Positions 33,377 through 43,600 are shown, counted from the first letter of the stretch. The stretch is 64,000 nucleotides of DNA from Candidatus Gastranaerophilales bacterium (GCA_944325885.1 CALVBT010000002.1:248001-312000), one strand, 5' to 3'. Program-made: numbers and translations. The notes: a model not told the origin generated them from the letters alone.

Positions 33377-34946
33377 ATTTTCTCAAATTACAGAAATAAA
33401 AGAAGAGTTGAAGTCAAAGATTAACAAGTTCGACGGTTTTGTTAAAAATTACGGAAAACTCTCTCGCACGGCTCAAATTCCTTCTACCGCATATTTAAAC
33501 TGGGCTGTTGCTCTTGCTCATAACGGAAATTCTGAAGCTGCTATGGACAAACTGGAAACCGCAGCTTTAATGGCAAATCAAAATCCGAATGTCTACATAA
33601 ATCTCGGCATTGCTTTGATGAAAAACAGAGATTTTGAAGGTGCAATCAAAAACTTTAGAAAAGCAATAAGATTGGATAAATATAATTCTAAAGCATATTC
33701 CATGTGGGCTGCTGCTTTGTCGGAAATCGGTGATTTGAAAAGCGCAATTGATATATATGAAGTTGCTCAAAAATATGATCCTCGTGACCCGGATATCTTT
33801 CTTAACTGGGCAGTTTCCTATGCACGTGCCGGAAAAACAGCTCTGGCAGAGGAAAAGTTTAAAAAAGCCGTTGCTCTTAATCCTGTTAATCCTGTTATCC
33901 CGTTTTTATGGGGGCTGCTTCTTGTGGATGAAGAAAAGTACGAAGAGGCTATCAAAAAATTTAACCACAGCCTTTTATATGCGGATAATAAAGCGGATTC
34001 GTTGTATTATTTGGCTCTGTGCTATTTGAGAGAAAGTAATTACGAGCTTGCTCTGGAATATGCACAAAAAGCTGTAAAGGAAGATAATACAAGAGCCGAT
34101 TCTTATATGATTATTGCAGACTGTTATATGAATACTTGCAAAGATGATTTATGTCTGGCTGTGTTTCCGGAGGCTGAGGCTCATGCACAGGTGAATTGCA
34201 ATTTTTATATAAACTGGGGGCTTGCGCTGCAGAAGTATCATTTTATTGATGAAGCAAGAGAAAAGTTCTATAAAGCACTGCTTTTGGAACCGGACAGAGA
34301 GGTCATATTATTTAACCTCGGTCTGAATTTTATGATGAGTAAGGAATATCACCAAGCAGAAGAGTTTTTGCAAAGAGTAATTCAAAAAAATCCTCAAAAT
34401 TCCGATGCATTGTCTAATCTTGGGGCAATTGCTTTTTATAAGGAAATGTATGCAGATGCTCTGGATTTTTATTTACGTGCCTATGAGAATGACAGAAAAA
34501 AATACGGATTGTTTTTTAATATAGCAAACTGCTATATCAAGCTGAACAATAATAAAGATGCTAAAATTTACTACAAAAAATGTCTGGAATATTGTCCGGA
34601 TAACATTGCTGCTTATATGAACTATGCAAACCTTCTGATAGACGAAGACGAAAATCTTGAAGCTGAAAGAAAAGCAAGAGCAGCTTATCTTAAAAATAAA
34701 ACATCTGCTTATGCAAATTTTGCCTTTGCAATGATATTGTTCAGGCTGGCAAAGTATGATGAAACAATTTCAAAGTTGGAAACTGTATTCTCTATAGATG
34801 AAAACTATTTGAAAAGAGATGATTCTGCTTCACAATCCTTTGCAAATCATGTTATACAATGTTGTAATAATATTTTAGAGCAGTATAATAACGATAAGGT
34901 ACTGGCAATAAGAGATTTATTGCAAAAAATGATGTCGACAAATTAG
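33366..34946 (+). CDS. Large TPR protein
   Basis: A 526-residue soluble protein made almost wholly of tetratricopeptide repeats from about residue 35 to 490. Examples are INLGIALMKNRDFEGAIKNF, WAVSYARAGKTALAEEKFKKA, LALCYLRESNYELALEYAQKA and FNIANCYIKLNNNKDAKIYY. There is no signal peptide or catalytic domain. It overlaps the HAD phosphatase stop by 11 bp, so it is translationally coupled to the sugar-acid genes. O-GlcNAc-transferase-like TPR proteins exist, but no glycosyltransferase domain is present here. It probably acts as a protein-protein scaffold. Confidence 0.85.
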   Translation: MKHKFSQITEIKEELKSKINKFDGFVKNYGKLSRTAQIPSTAYLNWAVALAHNGNSEAAMDKLETAALMANQNPNVYINLGIALMKNRDFEGAIKNFRKAIRLDKYNSKAYSMWAAALSEIGDLKSAIDIYEVAQKYDPRDPDIFLNWAVSYARAGKTALAEEKFKKAVALNPVNPVIPFLWGLLLVDEEKYEEAIKKFNHSLLYADNKADSLYYLALCYLRESNYELALEYAQKAVKEDNTRADSYMIIADCYMNTCKDDLCLAVFPEAEAHAQVNCNFYINWGLALQKYHFIDEAREKFYKALLLEPDREVILFNLGLNFMMSKEYHQAEEFLQRVIQKNPQNSDALSNLGAIAFYKEMYADALDFYLRAYENDRKKYGLFFNIANCYIKLNNNKDAKIYYKKCLEYCPDNIAAYMNYANLLIDEDENLEAERKARAAYLKNKTSAYANFAFAMILFRLAKYDETISKLETVFSIDENYLKRDDSASQSFANHVIQCCNNILEQYNNDKVLAIRDLLQKMMSTN

Positions 34947-34959
34947 AGGCTAATTAAAA

Positions 34960-36219
34960 GTGGGAATAATCGTTCAGAAATTTGGCGGAACTTCTGTTGC
35001 TGATACAGATAAAATAAAAAATGTAGCATCTGCTGTAATAAGAGAAAAAAATAACGGCAATGATGTTATTGTAGTTGTATCTGCAATGGGGCATACAACG
35101 GATTATCTTGTAAAAATGGCAAATGAAATATCTGACCATCCGAACTCAAGAGAGATGGATATGCTCCTTGCGACTGGAGAGCAGGTTTCTATTGCACTTT
35201 TAACAATGGCTATTCAGGCTCAGGGGTATGCTGCTGTCAGTATGAATGCAATGCAGGTTGGTATTATTACAGAGTGTGTGCATTCAAAGGCCAGAATTGT
35301 TGATATAAAAACTAATAAGCTAAAAGAACATCTTTCCAAAGGTGAGATTATAGTTGTTGCAGGATTTCAGGGCGTAACACCTGAGGGTGAAATTACTACT
35401 CTCGGCAGAGGCGGCTCTGATACTTCGGCTGTTGCTATTGCAGGTGCTTTAAATGCTGACAGATGTGATATCTATACTGATGTAGAGGGGGTCTATACTA
35501 CTGACCCGAGAATAGTTCCTAACGCTACAAAATTAAAAGAAATTTCTTATGAAGAAATGCTGGAACTCGCTCATGTCGGTGCTAATGTGCTTCATCCTCG
35601 CTCTGTGGAAACAGCAAAGCAATATCAGGTGCCTTTGAGAGTTAGAAGCACTTTTAAATTAGACGATTTAGGAACTTATATTATAGGAGTTGATGATATG
35701 GAAATTAATAAACCGGTTGCCGGCGTAGCTGCTGATTTATCTCAAATCAGAGTTGTTATTACTGAAGTTCCGGATAAACCCGGTAATGCTGCAAAGATTT
35801 TTGAAATGCTTTCCAAATCCGATATAAGTGTCGATATGATTATTCAATCTTACGGAAGAAGCGATGATACAAATGATATTGCTTTTACCGTAAGCGAAAC
35901 TGACTACGAACGCACGATGCAGATTGTTAAAGAAATTATTAAAGAAATCAATGCGTCAGGCGTGCTTGTTGATGAAGATATTGCTAAAGTTTCTATTGTC
36001 GGCGCAGGCATGGTTGACCGTCCTGGTATTGCTGCTTCTATGTTCAAGGCTTTGGCAGAAAAGGGCATTAACATAAAAATGATTTCAACAAGTGAAATCA
36101 AAATCAGCTGTCTTGTTCAAAAAAATCAGTCTAAAGAAGCAATAAAAGCTCTTCATACTGCGTTTCATCTCGATGCAAAAGAAACAGCAGTCGTAATGGG
36201 CGATTTGCCGGATGTGTAA
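34960..36219 (+). CDS. lysC: Aspartate kinase
   Basis: A 419-residue monofunctional aspartokinase, the first step toward lysine, threonine, methionine and diaminopimelate. The kinase domain opens IIVQKFGGTSVADTDKI and includes GRGGSDTSAVAIAGALNAD and VYTTDPRIVPNA. Two ACT domains follow from about residue 265 (VVITEVPDKPGNAAKIF; VSIVGAGMVDRPGIAASMF), so feedback control by lysine and/or threonine is expected. The start is GTG, 13 bp after the TPR gene, with TTAGAGG upstream. A DapL-like enzyme of the same pathway lies at 59 kb. Confidence 0.97.
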   Translation: MGIIVQKFGGTSVADTDKIKNVASAVIREKNNGNDVIVVVSAMGHTTDYLVKMANEISDHPNSREMDMLLATGEQVSIALLTMAIQAQGYAAVSMNAMQVGIITECVHSKARIVDIKTNKLKEHLSKGEIIVVAGFQGVTPEGEITTLGRGGSDTSAVAIAGALNADRCDIYTDVEGVYTTDPRIVPNATKLKEISYEEMLELAHVGANVLHPRSVETAKQYQVPLRVRSTFKLDDLGTYIIGVDDMEINKPVAGVAADLSQIRVVITEVPDKPGNAAKIFEMLSKSDISVDMIIQSYGRSDDTNDIAFTVSETDYERTMQIVKEIIKEINASGVLVDEDIAKVSIVGAGMVDRPGIAASMFKALAEKGINIKMISTSEIKISCLVQKNQSKEAIKALHTAFHLDAKETAVVMGDLPDV

Positions 36220-36293
36220 AAATAATGCTTAATATTTATTAATCTTTTTATAATAAATAACAAATTTTTTAATTTTGATGTCTTGATTACGGT

Positions 36294-37151
36294 ATGCAAA
36301 TGTTAATTGATAGGGAATTAAATACAAAAGATAAAATAATCAAACCTGATTTTTCTACAAAAACAGGCCGGGAGTTCCTTGCTTTTTATTTGCAGACAAA
36401 GTTTAAACAAATTTTATCTCACGATAAAAAAACAGAAAAACCTATATTTAAAGAAATAAATCCGAATTTTATCTCTAAATTTTCAAGAAGACTCATCGAA
36501 AATCCTCATAAAAAGTTTTTGATTGGTGTATCGGGTGAGTCTGCCAGCGGAAAAACTACAATTTGTAAGCAAATTAAAAAAACTAGTAATGAATTGAATT
36601 TTCCTCTTGAATTTTTGAGTATAGACAACTATTTTAATGATATTTCGGATTTGATAAAAAAATACGGCAACTTTGATGCATTAAGAGATAACGGTTATGA
36701 CGTTGATTCTCCGGAAAGTTTTCAGCTTGATTTGTTGAAAGAAGATTTAACAAAACTTGCAAACGGTCAGGATATTATGGCTCCTGAATATCTTATCAAT
36801 GGTACCGGTATTAGCGTTCCTAAGTCTATTCCTATTCAGTCAAAGAAATTTATACTCGTTGAGGGAATGGCTGCGATGTACAAAGATGTCAAAGATCTGT
36901 TTGATGTAAAAATATATATCGATATTGACCCAAAAATACAGAAAAAATGGTTTATGGAACGTGCATCAAAGCGCAACCAGTCTGAAGAAAACGCTTTAAA
37001 ACACTGGGATTATATCGGTGCTGCTGCAGAAAAATATATCAGACCGTCAAAGCATGAGGCGGATATTATTGTAAATGGTGCATCTTCTTTAGAATATTTT
37101 TCCCAAATTATTGAATTTATTCATTCTGCGACAAATTGTTTTATCTCTTAG
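36294..37151 (+). CDS. Uridine kinase/phosphoribulokinase-family P-loop kinase
   Basis: A 285-residue nucleoside- or sugar-kinase-like protein. After an 80-residue N-terminal region comes the P-loop GESASGKT (81-88), then FLSIDNYFND, the aspartate/Tyr-containing YDVDSPESFQLDLL, FILVEGMAAMYKDVKDLFDVKIYID and FMERASKRNQ. This is the PRK/uridine-kinase fold. In uridine kinase the DxDDFY-like motif occurs; here it is SIDNYFND, so the substrate is uncertain (uridine/cytidine, or a sugar phosphate). TATAAT lies at 36249-36254. No ribosome-binding site is evident and there is no functional link to neighbours. Confidence 0.8.
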   Translation: MQMLIDRELNTKDKIIKPDFSTKTGREFLAFYLQTKFKQILSHDKKTEKPIFKEINPNFISKFSRRLIENPHKKFLIGVSGESASGKTTICKQIKKTSNELNFPLEFLSIDNYFNDISDLIKKYGNFDALRDNGYDVDSPESFQLDLLKEDLTKLANGQDIMAPEYLINGTGISVPKSIPIQSKKFILVEGMAAMYKDVKDLFDVKIYIDIDPKIQKKWFMERASKRNQSEENALKHWDYIGAAAEKYIRPSKHEADIIVNGASSLEYFSQIIEFIHSATNCFIS

Positions 37152-37212
37152 CAGTTTTTTAGGATTAATCTTAATAGCTCAAAAGAGCCTAAAACATGGA
37201 CTTTTTTCTTTC

Positions 37213-37236
37213 TTTTGTTAAGTTTTGTTAACAAAA
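37213..37236. repeat. 10-bp direct repeat and 14-bp palindrome upstream of the RHH gene
   Basis: TTTTGTTAAG (37213-37222) is followed immediately by TTTTGTTAAC (37223-37232), the latter part of the perfect 14-bp palindrome TTTTGTTAACAAAA (37223-37236). This is the kind of spaced half-site array that ribbon-helix-helix repressors bind. Autoregulation is inference. Confidence 0.45.
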
Positions 37237-37306
37237 ATATATTTTTTATATACAAAATAGGCAATTTTTCTATAAAAAATTTTTTTATATAAGTACGAGA
37301 GATATT

Positions 37307-37376
37307 AAGAGAACAAAAACAAAACACGAGAGAAACAAGAGAGAAAAACAAAAAAGAGAGAACACAGGAGGAAAAC
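37307..37376 (+). other. 70-nt T-free purine-rich leader
   Basis: Seventy consecutive bases contain no T, only A, G and C, with repeated ACGAGAGA and AAGAGAG words, ending in AGGAGG and AAAAC just before the ATG of the RHH gene. In an AT-rich genome this is striking. The RNA would contain no U and could form almost no secondary structure, which should favour ribosome access. Confidence 0.6.
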
Positions 37377-37378
37377 TT

Positions 37379-37567
37379 ATGTCAAGAGTACTTATTTCAA
37401 TGCCCGAAAAATTCTTAGATGAAATCGATCAGGTTGCAGAAAATGAAAATCGTTCAAGAAGTGAATTGATTCGTGAAGCATTGAGAACTTACATTCATAG
37501 AAACAAAGTTAGAGAAAATACACTTGCTGCTAAAAACGCAACAATCTTAGAGGCATTACTGGACTAA
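37379..37567 (+). CDS. Ribbon-helix-helix (CopG/Arc-type) DNA-binding protein
   Basis: A 62-residue transcription factor of the MetJ/Arc/CopG type. The strand RVLISMPEKFLDEIDQ is followed by helix A, then NRSRSELIREALRTYIHRNK. The N-terminal strand (RVLISMP) contacts the DNA major groove as a dimer, and ENRSRSELIREAL is the classic turn and second helix. The C-terminal tail is about 18 residues. It has a strong AGGAGG. No toxin gene follows (only a terminator), so it is a solitary regulator rather than a toxin-antitoxin partner. Confidence 0.9.
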   Translation: MSRVLISMPEKFLDEIDQVAENENRSRSELIREALRTYIHRNKVRENTLAAKNATILEALLD

Positions 37568-37664
37568 AAAAAAGCTTTAATTAACGGCTATGAGATTTGG
37601 GGAAATTTCAATAGCAAAACTAGACGCAATACTGACTAATGGGGAAAAGGAAATAGGTTTTATA

Positions 37665-37702
37665 AAAAAATGCGGTCTTGATATAATCAGACCGCTTTTT
37701 AT
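37665..37702. terminator. Bidirectional terminator after the RHH gene
   Basis: 7-bp stem GCGGTCT / AGACCGC (37672-37678, 37689-37695) with A-run before and TTTTT after. It serves the RHH gene on plus and can also serve the convergent glycine-zipper gene on minus. Confidence 0.88.
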
Positions 37703-37727
37703 TTTGGTTAGTTTATTTTTTATGGTA

Positions 37728-38927
37728 TTAGATTGTTCTATGTGACATTGTTTCTCTGAAAATGTTCATATCGTAGCTTACTCCGTTAAATCCCGGAACT
37801 GTAGGAATGCCTGCAAATAAGCCTTTGAATGATTGATTATAGCCGTTGAATGCAGGCTGTGTAGTTGTTTGTTCGGATTGTTGTTCTATTTTTTGAGCTT
37901 CTGCTGTTTGATATTCTGTAATGATTTTAGCGGCTGCATCCCTTGCTGCAATTGCATCGGCATCATTCGGATTTTGAGCCAGTGCAGCCTGTGCTTGTTC
38001 AAGTGTTTGTTGAGCAAGTGCGAGTTTTGTATTTTCGTCGTTTTGAATTTGTGCTGCAGCTTCTTGAGTTGCTTTTTCCTGAGCTTTTTCTATTTCTGTT
38101 TTTCCAGTGATTGCTTTTGCTGCTTTAGCTGCTGCTGCACCTGCAACTGCACCGCCAATGAATCTGCCTAAGAAACCGCCGATTGCTGTACCTACACCCG
38201 GACATATTGCTGTACCGATTGCGGCACCTACTGACATACCGAGTGCATCACCTGCAAGCCAGCCTACAGAACCTATTGCAACTTCAGTAGCTGATTTTCC
38301 GATTTGTTTCATACCGGATTTGAAGCCTAATTGTTGGAATGCAGGAACAACATCTGTTGTTGTTTTAATTAATCCATCAATGACAGCCATAAAACCTGCA
38401 CCTGAACGACCCATTGCTTTACCAAAGCCTGTTTCTCTTAATCTTGCATAACCCGGGAGTTTATCCATCATTTTACCCATTTTGAAAGGTAAGCGGGCTT
38501 CGTTTGGAGTTGTTTTTGATTTAAGTATATCGCCGTATTCTTTTTTGAAGAAATCAGAACCAGCTTTGATAGCATCTGTTCTTGTATATGGATATTGTGC
38601 TTTTACGTTTTTGATAGTTTCTGAAATGTTCCAGCCTTTTGCTGTACCTGCTTTTTTGGCTGCTTTAAAAGCTTCTTTTTCAGTTCCTGTTAAACCATTA
38701 TTTTTTAATGCACCGATTGCTTGAAATCCGCCAAAAATACCTGCAAAAGGTAATGTTCCTATTGCAGTTTGTGCAATTGTTGGTTCAGGGATTGATGTAA
38801 TTGGTTGACCGTTTGCATATTTTATAAGATTTTCAATATCATTTTGATTTATTACCACTGCACCTGCTGCTGCTCTAGCTGCGGGATATGGATTGTAATA
38901 ATTGTATGAAGAAACACCGTTAACCAT
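37728..38927 (-). CDS. Glycine-zipper protein of unknown function
   Basis: A 399-residue protein with a Tyr/Asn/Ala-rich start (SSYNYYNPYPAARAAAGAV), a helical middle and, at about residues 218-270, a long Gly/Ala-rich hydrophobic stretch (GWLAGDALGMSVGAAIGTAI, GTAIGGFLGRFIGGAVAGAA) typical of glycine-zipper membrane segments. An Ala/Gln/Glu coiled coil follows (about 280-345) and a Gln/Thr/Asn-rich tail. There is no N-terminal signal peptide. Glycine zippers occur in pore-forming toxins, outer-membrane lipoproteins and phage-tail proteins. It may insert into a membrane, but whose membrane is unknown. No immunity or secretion gene adjoins it. Confidence 0.7.
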   Translation of the reverse strand: MVNGVSSYNYYNPYPAARAAAGAVVINQNDIENLIKYANGQPITSIPEPTIAQTAIGTLPFAGIFGGFQAIGALKNNGLTGTEKEAFKAAKKAGTAKGWNISETIKNVKAQYPYTRTDAIKAGSDFFKKEYGDILKSKTTPNEARLPFKMGKMMDKLPGYARLRETGFGKAMGRSGAGFMAVIDGLIKTTTDVVPAFQQLGFKSGMKQIGKSATEVAIGSVGWLAGDALGMSVGAAIGTAICPGVGTAIGGFLGRFIGGAVAGAAAAKAAKAITGKTEIEKAQEKATQEAAAQIQNDENTKLALAQQTLEQAQAALAQNPNDADAIAARDAAAKIITEYQTAEAQKIEQQSEQTTTQPAFNGYNQSFKGLFAGIPTVPGFNGVSYDMNIFRETMSHRTI

Positions 38928-39085
38928 TTTTATAACCTATAAAATAAATCTAACCTTATATATATAAAAACAATTCTGTTTATAAGATTTACTGTTTTTT
39001 ATTGTTTGTAAATAAATGTTAACTTTGTGGCAAACTTTTTGTGTGACATGTTTTATATTAGTGACAAAAGTGGTGGATATCTTAT

Positions 39086-40675
39086 ATGTTTATCAATAAC
39101 AATATTAGTTTTTTGCGCAATACTGCAGTAAGATTTGGACAAACTGCACAATCTCCTGCAGCAAATTCTGCGGAAAATACAAATAATGGTGAATATCGTC
39201 AAAAAACTTTATACGGAAATGATTTCCACGGTCATTTTAAAGCTTTTAGAAAGTTCAAGACTGTTTCTGATAGGTTTAAGCTCCAGAATCCAAATGGAGA
39301 TGTGATTTTATCAGGCGATGAATGGGTTGGTGCAAACAGAGAGAAAAATATTGCTATTGTAAAAATGATGAACATGTGTAATCTCACAGCAACTGCACCA
39401 GGCAATCACAATATGGACTATAAAGGTGCTTTTGGTTTATCAGAAATGCTTGATTTTGCAAAATTTAAGACACTGGCTTTGAATTTGCTGCCAAAAGACA
39501 ATACAAAAATTGCTTCTTATTCTTTGAAAGATGATGTTGATGCAGGCAGGCTGGCAAGCTCTATGATTGTCGAAGAAAACGGCAAAAAAATTGGTTATAT
39601 AGGTCTTGTTCCTTCTGATTTGTTCTCCAGATTGAGTACACAGAGTCAGGAAGGTGCTAAAGATATCAGAATAATGAACCTTGCCGAAACAGAAGCAGCA
39701 TTGAATAATGAAGTTGCAAAACTCGAAAAACAAGGCGTTAATATTATAAAATTGGTTTCTCATATGGGAAAAGACGCTGCTGTGCAGATTGCACAACGAG
39801 TGGGCGGAATTGATGTTATAAATGACGGACATTCTCACGATAATCTGGATGGCCTTGTTTATGGAAAAAATTTATTTAAGTCTCCAAGAGGCGAGTGGGT
39901 CGTTATTACTCAAGCAGGCAAAAACGGTCACTCCTACGGCATTCTTGATGTTGTATATGACAAGTTTGGCAGAATAATCAAAGCAAAAAATGAGCTAAAA
40001 TCGCTGGATAATGAGCGAGAAAATTTGGCTGTTAAAACAATGGAAAATATTGCTCTGGGTGAACCTGAAAATATCGGTGTTATTGCTCAAGAAGTAAAAT
40101 CAAAACCCGAAACCGTTCTGGAAGAAAGCCCGTTGAGTGCATTTTTGAGCGATGCTTATTTAAAATACTCTGATGCTGATCTTGTATTTAACAATATGGG
40201 TGGTATAAGAGCCAGCTTGCCGGCAGGGCCTGTTACTGACAGGGATATTATGGATTTGATGCCGTTTTATAATGATGTAAATGTCTACAAACTCAGCGAA
40301 AAAGATATTATCGATGTTTTGAACAGTGCTGTACAAGCTACTAAAAAATTCCACAGAACAGGTGCATTGCAGGTTGCAGGTATAAGATATGTTATCGGCA
40401 AGGATGACAGAGTAAAAGATGTTGTTCTTGTTAAAAATGATGGTACTAAGGTACCTTTAAATGCTCAAAACCCCAGCAATGATAAGTTCTTTAAAGTAGC
40501 TTACAATACTTTTGTAGCCGGCGGCAGTGAAGGTCTGGAAGCCCTTGCTTGTCCTGAAAAGCTTATACATAAATGTGATAAAAATGAAACAGAGATGTTT
40601 ATTGATTATATAAAATCTTTTAACGGCAAACCTATCGTAATAAAAGAAGACGGCAGAATCAGAAAAGAAAATTAA
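39086..40675 (+). CDS. 5'-nucleotidase/metallophosphoesterase-family protein without signal peptide
   Basis: A 529-residue two-domain protein of the UshA/5'-nucleotidase type. The metal site has GNDFHGHFKAF, SGDEW, APGNHNMDY and DGHSHDN; the 5'-nucleotidase C-terminal domain has FNNMGGIRA, DLMPFYNDV and VAYNTFVAGGSEG. Family members normally carry a signal peptide and act in the periplasm; here the first 40 residues are Asn/Gln/Ala-rich (NNISFLRNTAVRFGQTAQSP) and not hydrophobic. The export route, if any, is unknown. GTGG lies before the ATG. It is convergent with the AsmA-like gene, overlapping by 4 bp. Confidence 0.85.
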   Translation: MFINNNISFLRNTAVRFGQTAQSPAANSAENTNNGEYRQKTLYGNDFHGHFKAFRKFKTVSDRFKLQNPNGDVILSGDEWVGANREKNIAIVKMMNMCNLTATAPGNHNMDYKGAFGLSEMLDFAKFKTLALNLLPKDNTKIASYSLKDDVDAGRLASSMIVEENGKKIGYIGLVPSDLFSRLSTQSQEGAKDIRIMNLAETEAALNNEVAKLEKQGVNIIKLVSHMGKDAAVQIAQRVGGIDVINDGHSHDNLDGLVYGKNLFKSPRGEWVVITQAGKNGHSYGILDVVYDKFGRIIKAKNELKSLDNERENLAVKTMENIALGEPENIGVIAQEVKSKPETVLEESPLSAFLSDAYLKYSDADLVFNNMGGIRASLPAGPVTDRDIMDLMPFYNDVNVYKLSEKDIIDVLNSAVQATKKFHRTGALQVAGIRYVIGKDDRVKDVVLVKNDGTKVPLNAQNPSNDKFFKVAYNTFVAGGSEGLEALACPEKLIHKCDKNETEMFIDYIKSFNGKPIVIKEDGRIRKEN

Positions 40676-43600
40676 TTTTTAAAAGTATCGGGAATTGAGT
40701 TTAGAAAATCCGGCTCTTTTGCTGTTGGATTTGCTATCGGATTAGCTGTAGGTATTGTGTTTGGCTGCTGTACTGTCGGGGTGCCGGCCGGTGGTGTAGC
40801 AGGGCTGTTTTTTGGCTGTGCATTCTGCGGTGAAACTTTTTTTATTAGAGTTTCTGCTTCATTTAGGAGCATTTTTTGTTTTGTTCCTATAGGATTTATC
40901 CAGGTAAAAGATTTGACAGCTTTAATGCTTTCAGGTGCGCCTGATATTACGACTTTAAAGTTTTTTGTTGTGTATTTGTAGTCAGGGCTGAGCTGCGGAA
41001 TTCTGGAAATATCCGCTTCCGGTAATTCTGCATTATAGGAGTTAAATATTTTTTCTGCGGCAGGGCCGTATTTTGTGTGGGCATCAAGAAAGTCTTTAAT
41101 TGTCATTGTGCCGAATTCACCTGATGCACTTAGAATTTCCTGTGATACTCTGCCCAGTATTTTTAAGTCAGTATAGTTGTTTATAAGGTTTATGTTGCCT
41201 GTTATGTACATACTCATTTGCGGCCCTGATGTTAGTACAGGGTTCAGATACATATAACCGTTGTCAAATCTCATTACCCCTTTAAGGTAAGTTATGTAGC
41301 CTGTATCTTTGGGGCTGATAGCCTGTTTTGCACTGTTTATGCTGGCATATATTAACCTTTGAGCCAGCAGATTCTGTGCGTATAAAAAGTGTTCAAACCG
41401 TCCAAGCTGTCCCAGTCTGCCATTTTTTATCAAAACATTTGCATTGCCCTTGAGTGTTTTTATTTGTTGCTCAGGTGTTGTTCCAAAAATGTCTATGGAA
41501 GAATCAAAATTCAGGTTCCCTGTGATTTCTTGTCCTGCTGTGTTTTGTGATTTTGGCATAAAATCTGCAGCAGCTAGCCTTGCATTCATATTTCTTCCCT
41601 GGATATCAGCATGTATTGTTGAGTATGGAAAATTATATTTTATTTTTCCGGCTGCATTGCCGCCGTATGCAGTGGCAAACAGTTTTTTTAAATATAGTAT
41701 GTTTCTTTCTGAAGAAATATCGGCTGTGATATTTTCTGCTTTGATATTGCCCATTTTAAAGGATTTCACATTCAGTTTTCCGGAAGAAATTATAAACGGG
41801 AACTCACAACCTGGGCCGTATACAGCTTGTTTAAATAGAGGCATAAGGGCAGTTATATAATCCATATCAATATGCTGTGCATTAATTTGCAGGTATTTTA
41901 TCTTATTTGTTTTTAATTCGCTAATATTTGTGTTTGCTGTTATTGAAACGTTTGTATCTTTAATTTTGAGCAGTTCTATTTGCGCTGAGAGATTTTCTTT
42001 GTTTATGTTTAAAAGAATTTTTTGTGCATCTATCAGGTATTGTGCGATTTTTAGATTTTGTAAGATTATATGTCCGTAAACTGCTGGTTTTTGTTGAGTC
42101 CCGCTAATTACCAAATCAGCTAATACATCTGTTTCTCCGCCATTTACAACAGGAATAGTGATTTTTAGACTTTCCGGTATTGATATATGAAGTTTATCAA
42201 AAACTATGTCATTATCAGATATTTGTATTTTCCCTTTTGCTGTGATTGCTTTTTTCAGGTTTAATACATTAACATCTTTTAGCAGGTTGTTTATGTTTTG
42301 TGCATAATGCAGGCTAAAATCCTCGAGATTTATTGTGTTATCTGTGATTTTTGCAGTTATATTTGTTAGAGAATTTTTTTGTCCAAAACTTTTTACAATA
42401 AACGGTGTAATATAGTTGTAGTTGTTAGCAAGGACTTTTATGTTTATTTTTGCATTGTTTGTGTTGTCTTTTATATAGCCTTTTATATTAGCATTGACAG
42501 GCAGATACCCTTTGTAAAGGATATTGTTTATATCTTTAAACAAAAAGTCTTTTATAAGAGCCGTATCTATGGTTCCGGACGCTGTTATATTGTAAAAAGG
42601 CGTGTTGTGCAGGTAGTCGTTTATCTCGCCTGAAAGTGTCAATTTTGCATTACCTGCGTTGATTTTTGCAGGAATAATTTTTATTGATTTTTTGTCAAAA
42701 TTAGCTGTTATTTTTTCTGCTGTAATAGAGTTGGACTGGTTTGGGATGCCTTTTGCACTGCATTGGATATTGTTAATTGTTGCTGTGCCTGAATATTTGT
42801 CTTTGTTGGCTGTTGCGTCTACGTGCAGTGCTTTTATTTTGAGTTTTATTTTATTGTTTGTTTCAAGTGCTTCAAAATTGTTTATTATAGCATTTATCTG
42901 AGGAGCTGCTGTTAAAAGTTGTCCTTTTATACGTGTAGAAAATGAGAGTTTTCCGCTTTTAATAATTATATTTTTGTCAGGTTTTAGCACAGGGAATGCG
43001 TTCATAATGTGATTGAGGTCGAGATTTTCTGCTCTTGCAAATAAATCACCGTTTGCAGCAGCATCAATAGTCCCGTTTATTTTTAGCGGCTGGTTGTTAA
43101 CGAGTATATTTGAGTGTTTGATTTTTACAGTGTTGTCTGAAAAATCTACCAGCGCATTAATATTGCTTATTTTTAAAGGTATATCCCTGTGCGAAATATT
43201 TCCGTTTTGGATTTTTAATGTTCCGTTTGATTTTAGTGTTTTCAGGTTCGTTTTTATGCTAAAGTCGGCATTCATGCGGCCTGTTGCCGTAAAATCTTTT
43301 AGATTGTTTTTTATTTTTAAAATTTCAAGTACTGATATGCTCAATTTTTGCAGATTTGATATATCTACTTTCGGACAATGGCAGGTCATATCAATTTCAT
43401 AGGGCTTTGTGATTTTTACGTTTGCCTTTATGTCTGTACTTTCGTTTACATCAGTGTAAAATTTTGATGTAACGTTTGCTCTGCCTTTGTCTGTTGTTAT
43501 GTGAAAATAACTGGCAGGAAGCTTGTGATTTCCTATTTTTAAAGAAAAGTTGTCTATATTTATTTGTCCGCTGAGGTAGTGGAACCTGTTATTTTTTTCG

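Noticed and set aside
37379-37567. RHH gene as antitoxin of a toxin-antitoxin pair
   Set aside because: No second small gene overlaps or follows; a terminator comes next, so it is treated as a solitary regulator.
37590-37745. A roughly 50-codon plus-strand frame after the RHH gene (MRFGEISIAK...)
   Set aside because: It runs through the strong terminator at 37665-37702 and has no convincing ribosome-binding site.
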